Positions 61,835 to 64,000 of a stretch of DNA of 64,000 bases are shown here, piece after piece; position 1 is the stretch's first letter; each line of letters begins with the position of its first letter. Under the pieces are notes generated by a model. That model saw nothing but the letters and a program-made list of their open reading frames with translations. It did not search any database and had not been told where the DNA came from. The translations under genes and the position numbers were made by a program. Origin of the DNA: Janibacter sp. Soil728 (lineage in GTDB: Bacteria > Actinomycetota > Actinomycetes > Actinomycetales > Dermatophilaceae); the NCBI RefSeq assembly GCF_001428305.1, contig NZ_LMRZ01000005.1:186001-250000 (forward strand), written 5' to 3'.

Positions 61835-62290
61835 TCAGGCGTCCTCTGCCGACATCTCGACGGGCGTGCCGATCTGGACCGTCCGAGAGACGGTGCACAG
61901 GCGGTCGCGGGACTGGGCCACCGACCGGGGGAAGGCCGCGCGGGCGGCGTCACCCCCTTCGCCCTCGGGGAAACCGATCCGGAAGGTCAGCTCGAGATCG
62001 GTCATGTGGTTGCCGTCCTGCGGCGTCGAGGCCTTGTCCCCCTGGGCGACGACGACGAAGGAGTCCGGCTCGGCCCGACGTGAGGTGATGTGGTCCACGT
62101 CGACGGAGCTGCACCCTGCGAGGGCGGCGAGGAGGAGCTCCACCGGGGTGAAGTCGTCGGTCGAGCCGTCGCCGATGGTGATCGTGCCACCACGGGCGTT
62201 GTGCAGCTCGTAGCGTCCGAGGGCCAACCGCGTCAGCTCCACGCTGCGGTGCCCCGGGCCCGATCCGCCCGTCGTCTCGTCACTCGTCAT
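61835..62290 (-). CDS. OsmC family protein
   Basis: 151 residues. TPVELLLAALAGCSSVDVDHITSRRAEPD contains the first conserved cysteine and the helix that follows; a second cysteine is in LCTVSRTVQIGTPVE, giving the peroxidatic/resolving pair of OsmC/Ohr thiol peroxidases. ATG at 62290 is set by GGAGGCAGAC; a longer frame is open to 62302. Probably protects against organic hydroperoxides with the neighbouring oxidoreductase. Confidence 0.87.
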   Translation of the reverse strand: MTSDETTGGSGPGHRSVELTRLALGRYELHNARGGTITIGDGSTDDFTPVELLLAALAGCSSVDVDHITSRRAEPDSFVVVAQGDKASTPQDGNHMTDLELTFRIGFPEGEGGDAARAAFPRSVAQSRDRLCTVSRTVQIGTPVEMSAEDA

Positions 62291-62360
62291 GTCTGCCTCC
62301 ACCTGCTGGGTCCGGTCCGCGTCCCGATCTGTCGGTCCGATCCTCGCAGACTCGGCCGAC

Positions 62361-62366
62361 TAGCCT
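62361..62366 (+). promoter_or_regulatory. -10 box of the PGAM-like gene, leaderless type
   Basis: TAGCCT ends six bases before the ATG at 62373; no ribosome site. Confidence 0.5.
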
Positions 62367-62372
62367 GAGCGC

Positions 62373-62969
62373 ATGTCCGACACCTCACCCGGCCGCCTCA
62401 TCCTCCTACGCCACGGGGAGACGCAGTGGAGCCGGGAGGGGCGTCACACCGGCACCACGGACGTACCGCTCACCGAGATCGGTCGCTCCCAGGCACGGGC
62501 CAGCGGGCAGCGGTTGACCGAGCTGACGACAGACCCCGTGCTGGTGCTCTCCTCGGACCTGCAGCGCGCCCGGGTCACCGCCGAGATCGCCGGACTTGCC
62601 GCACAGGTCGACCCTGACCTGCGCGAGTGGGACTACGGCGGGTACGAAGGCCGCTCCACCGCCGAGATCCGTCAGGAGAGCGGCACCGACTGGGATGTCT
62701 TCCGCGACGGTGTCGTGCCGGGGGCCACTCCCGGCGAGACCGTGGAGGAGGTCGCCGCGAGGGCATCTCGCGTGCTGGTGCGCGCACGGCCTCACCTGGA
62801 GCGCGGGGACGTCGTGCTCGTCGGGCACGGGCACACCTCTCGCATCCTGGCGACGGTGTGGTTGCGCACCTCACCGCGACTGGCGGCGCAGCTCACCCTC
62901 GACCCGGCTCGGTTGTCGGTGCTGGGCCACCACCGCGAGGACCCGTGCATCGTCAGCTGGAACTGCTGA
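62373..62969 (+). CDS. histidine phosphatase (phosphoglycerate mutase-like) family protein
   Basis: 198 residues. LILLRHGETQWSREGRHTGTTDVPLTEIGRSQA holds the catalytic RHGE; SSDLQRARVTAEIAG, DPDLREWDYGGYEGRSTAEI and VVLVGHGHTSRILA supply the remaining phosphate-binding Arg, Glu and second His. Probably a small-molecule phosphatase, not a glycolytic mutase, from its length and context. Confidence 0.9.
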   Translation: MSDTSPGRLILLRHGETQWSREGRHTGTTDVPLTEIGRSQARASGQRLTELTTDPVLVLSSDLQRARVTAEIAGLAAQVDPDLREWDYGGYEGRSTAEIRQESGTDWDVFRDGVVPGATPGETVEEVAARASRVLVRARPHLERGDVVLVGHGHTSRILATVWLRTSPRLAAQLTLDPARLSVLGHHREDPCIVSWNC

Positions 62970-62975
62970 CCCACC

Positions 62976-64000
62976 TCAGGGCAGCGGCCACGTGTGCACC
63001 GGGTCGTTGCTGTGCATGTGCTCGGAGTAGAGCCTGGTCATCTCGGCCAGGGCACCGGCCCGTTCGAGGCCCCCGTCCTCGAGCCGTCGCACGCACTCCG
63101 TCTGCCACACGGCTCCGTTGACGCCGGTGGTGCAGCGGCCCTCGATGACGTCGAGGTAGCGCGTGATCACGGTGTCGGACACGCCCCAGTCCTCGAGGCC
63201 ACGCCTGGCCATCGGCAGCAGGTGCCTGACCACCAGCTCGTCGGCGCCCAGCTCACCCAGGCCCGGCCAGTACAGGCGGGCGTTGATCCCGTCGCGGGCC
63301 GCCGCCTCGAAGTTGGCCTGCGCAGCGGGGAAGGACATCTGCGTCCAGATGGGCCGGTCCTCGCTGGCGAGCATGCGCACCGTGCCGTAGTAGAAGGCCG
63401 CATTGGCGAGGGTGTCGATGATTGTCGGGCCGGCCGGCAGCACGCGATTCTCGACGCGGACGTGAGGGCGGCCGTCGCCCGGGTCGTAGATCGGTCGGTT
63501 CCACCGGTAGACCGTGCCGTTGTGCAGGTTGAGCTCCCCCAGCTCCGGGGTCCCACCGGCGTCGAGCACCGCGACGGGGTCCTCTTCGGTGGCCTCCGCC
63601 AGGAGTGCGGGGAAGTAGCGCACATTTTCCTCGAAGAGGTCGAAGATGGAGGTGATCCACCGCTCGCCGAAGAAGACCCGCGGCCTGACCCCCTGGTTCT
63701 TCAGCTCGATCGGGCGGGTGTCCGTGGCCTGGCTGAAGAGCGCGATCCTGGTCTCGGCATGCAGGCGCCGTCCGAAGAAGAAGGGTGAGTTGGCGGCGAG
63801 CGCGATCTGGGGTGCCGAGATCACCTGGGCGGCGTTCCAGTGGTCGGCGAACTGACCGGGCCCGACCTGGAGGTGGAGCTGGACGGAGGTGCAGGCCGAC
63901 TCGGGCGCGATCGAGTCGGCGAAGGTGTGCAGCCGCTCCCCCGTCGGCCCCTCGATGTCGATGACGATGTCCTCGCCGCGGGCGACGAAGATCGAGTCGT
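62976..64000 (-). CDS. glutamate-cysteine ligase-like protein (GCS2-type), N-terminus beyond window
   Basis: The C-terminal 340 or so residues are visible; the frame is open to the right edge (it begins DSIFVARGEDIVIDIEGPTG there). ADSIAPESACTSVQLHLQVG, ATDTRPIELKNQGVRPRVFFGERW, ELNLHNGTVYRWNRPIYDPGDGRPHVRVENRVLPAGPT and the closing EHMHSNDPVHTWPLP match an actinobacterial family of about 490 residues with the glutamate-cysteine ligase fold. Actinobacteria mostly use mycothiol, and EgtA (ergothioneine) is a relative, so the true product, gamma-glutamylcysteine or another amide, is uncertain. Confidence 0.85.
   Translation of the reverse strand, partial: DSIFVARGEDIVIDIEGPTGERLHTFADSIAPESACTSVQLHLQVGPGQFADHWNAAQVISAPQIALAANSPFFFGRRLHAETRIALFSQATDTRPIELKNQGVRPRVFFGERWITSIFDLFEENVRYFPALLAEATEEDPVAVLDAGGTPELGELNLHNGTVYRWNRPIYDPGDGRPHVRVENRVLPAGPTIIDTLANAAFYYGTVRMLASEDRPIWTQMSFPAAQANFEAAARDGINARLYWPGLGELGADELVVRHLLPMARRGLEDWGVSDTVITRYLDVIEGRCTTGVNGAVWQTECVRRLEDGGLERAGALAEMTRLYSEHMHSNDPVHTWPLP

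Overview
This is a 64 kb piece of a high-G+C actinobacterial chromosome. It carries the Pup-proteasome genes (dop, pup, prcB, prcA, pafA), pafBC-tatAC-helY, rbpA, fxsA, an Lnt/Ppm1 pair and a glutamate-cysteine ligase-like gene. Those genes, the GTG starts and the ATGA/GTGA overlaps point to a proteasome-bearing actinomycete. I lean towards the Micrococcales (Intrasporangiaceae-like), but there is no rRNA gene to prove it. No tRNA, rRNA or CRISPR array was recognised.

Layout. 0-1.6 kb: two tandem paralogous alpha/beta hydrolases, the first cut by the window edge. 1.7-8 kb: dop-pup-prcB-prcA-pafA, then two FKBP prolyl isomerases. 8-16.3 kb: DUF3866 gene facing away from pafB-pafC-tatA-tatC-helY, then a stand-alone 5'-3' exonuclease. 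16.3-19.6 kb: a translationally coupled lrp-lnt-ppm1-fxsA operon (membrane and lipid-linked functions). 19.6-31.4 kb: rbpA behind a probable SigH/SigR-type promoter, an MFS transporter, a VanY-like secreted peptidase, a NYN protein, a NAD(P)-binding/USP/permease operon, arfB-panE, an Lrp regulator facing a membrane protein, a FUSC transporter and a pterin-dehydratase/VOC fusion.

31.4-40.3 kb is an accessory island: two toxin-antitoxin-like pairs, small membrane proteins, a FAD oxidoreductase, a frameshifted acetyltransferase, an integrase remnant, and an intact three-gene module of tyrosine recombinase, HTH protein and a six-CxxC recombinase-like protein that has lost the usual catalytic residues. 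The heptamer CGAAGGG/CCCTTCG, abundant elsewhere, is nearly absent here, which supports foreign origin. Debris without clear genes follows the module.

40.3-64 kb returns to chromosome-like content: a 2H-phosphoesterase, VOC and GNAT proteins, an immunity-like protein, a short SSB, a Tat-exported berberine-bridge-type oxidoreductase followed by an AraC regulator, an MBL/SDR pair, a UvrA-like ABC protein, an acyl-CoA synthetase, an MscS-like channel, rlmC behind a short leader ORF, the tdh-kbl threonine catabolic operon, a YciO/Sua5 protein, a flavin monooxygenase, OsmC, a phosphoglycerate mutase-family protein, and a truncated glutamate-cysteine ligase-like gene.

Themes: many genes have a TANNNT -10 box only 6-7 bases before the start codon, suggesting leaderless mRNAs. 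Two families of short palindromic repeats mark gene ends. All functional calls rest on motif recognition by eye; no database search was run.
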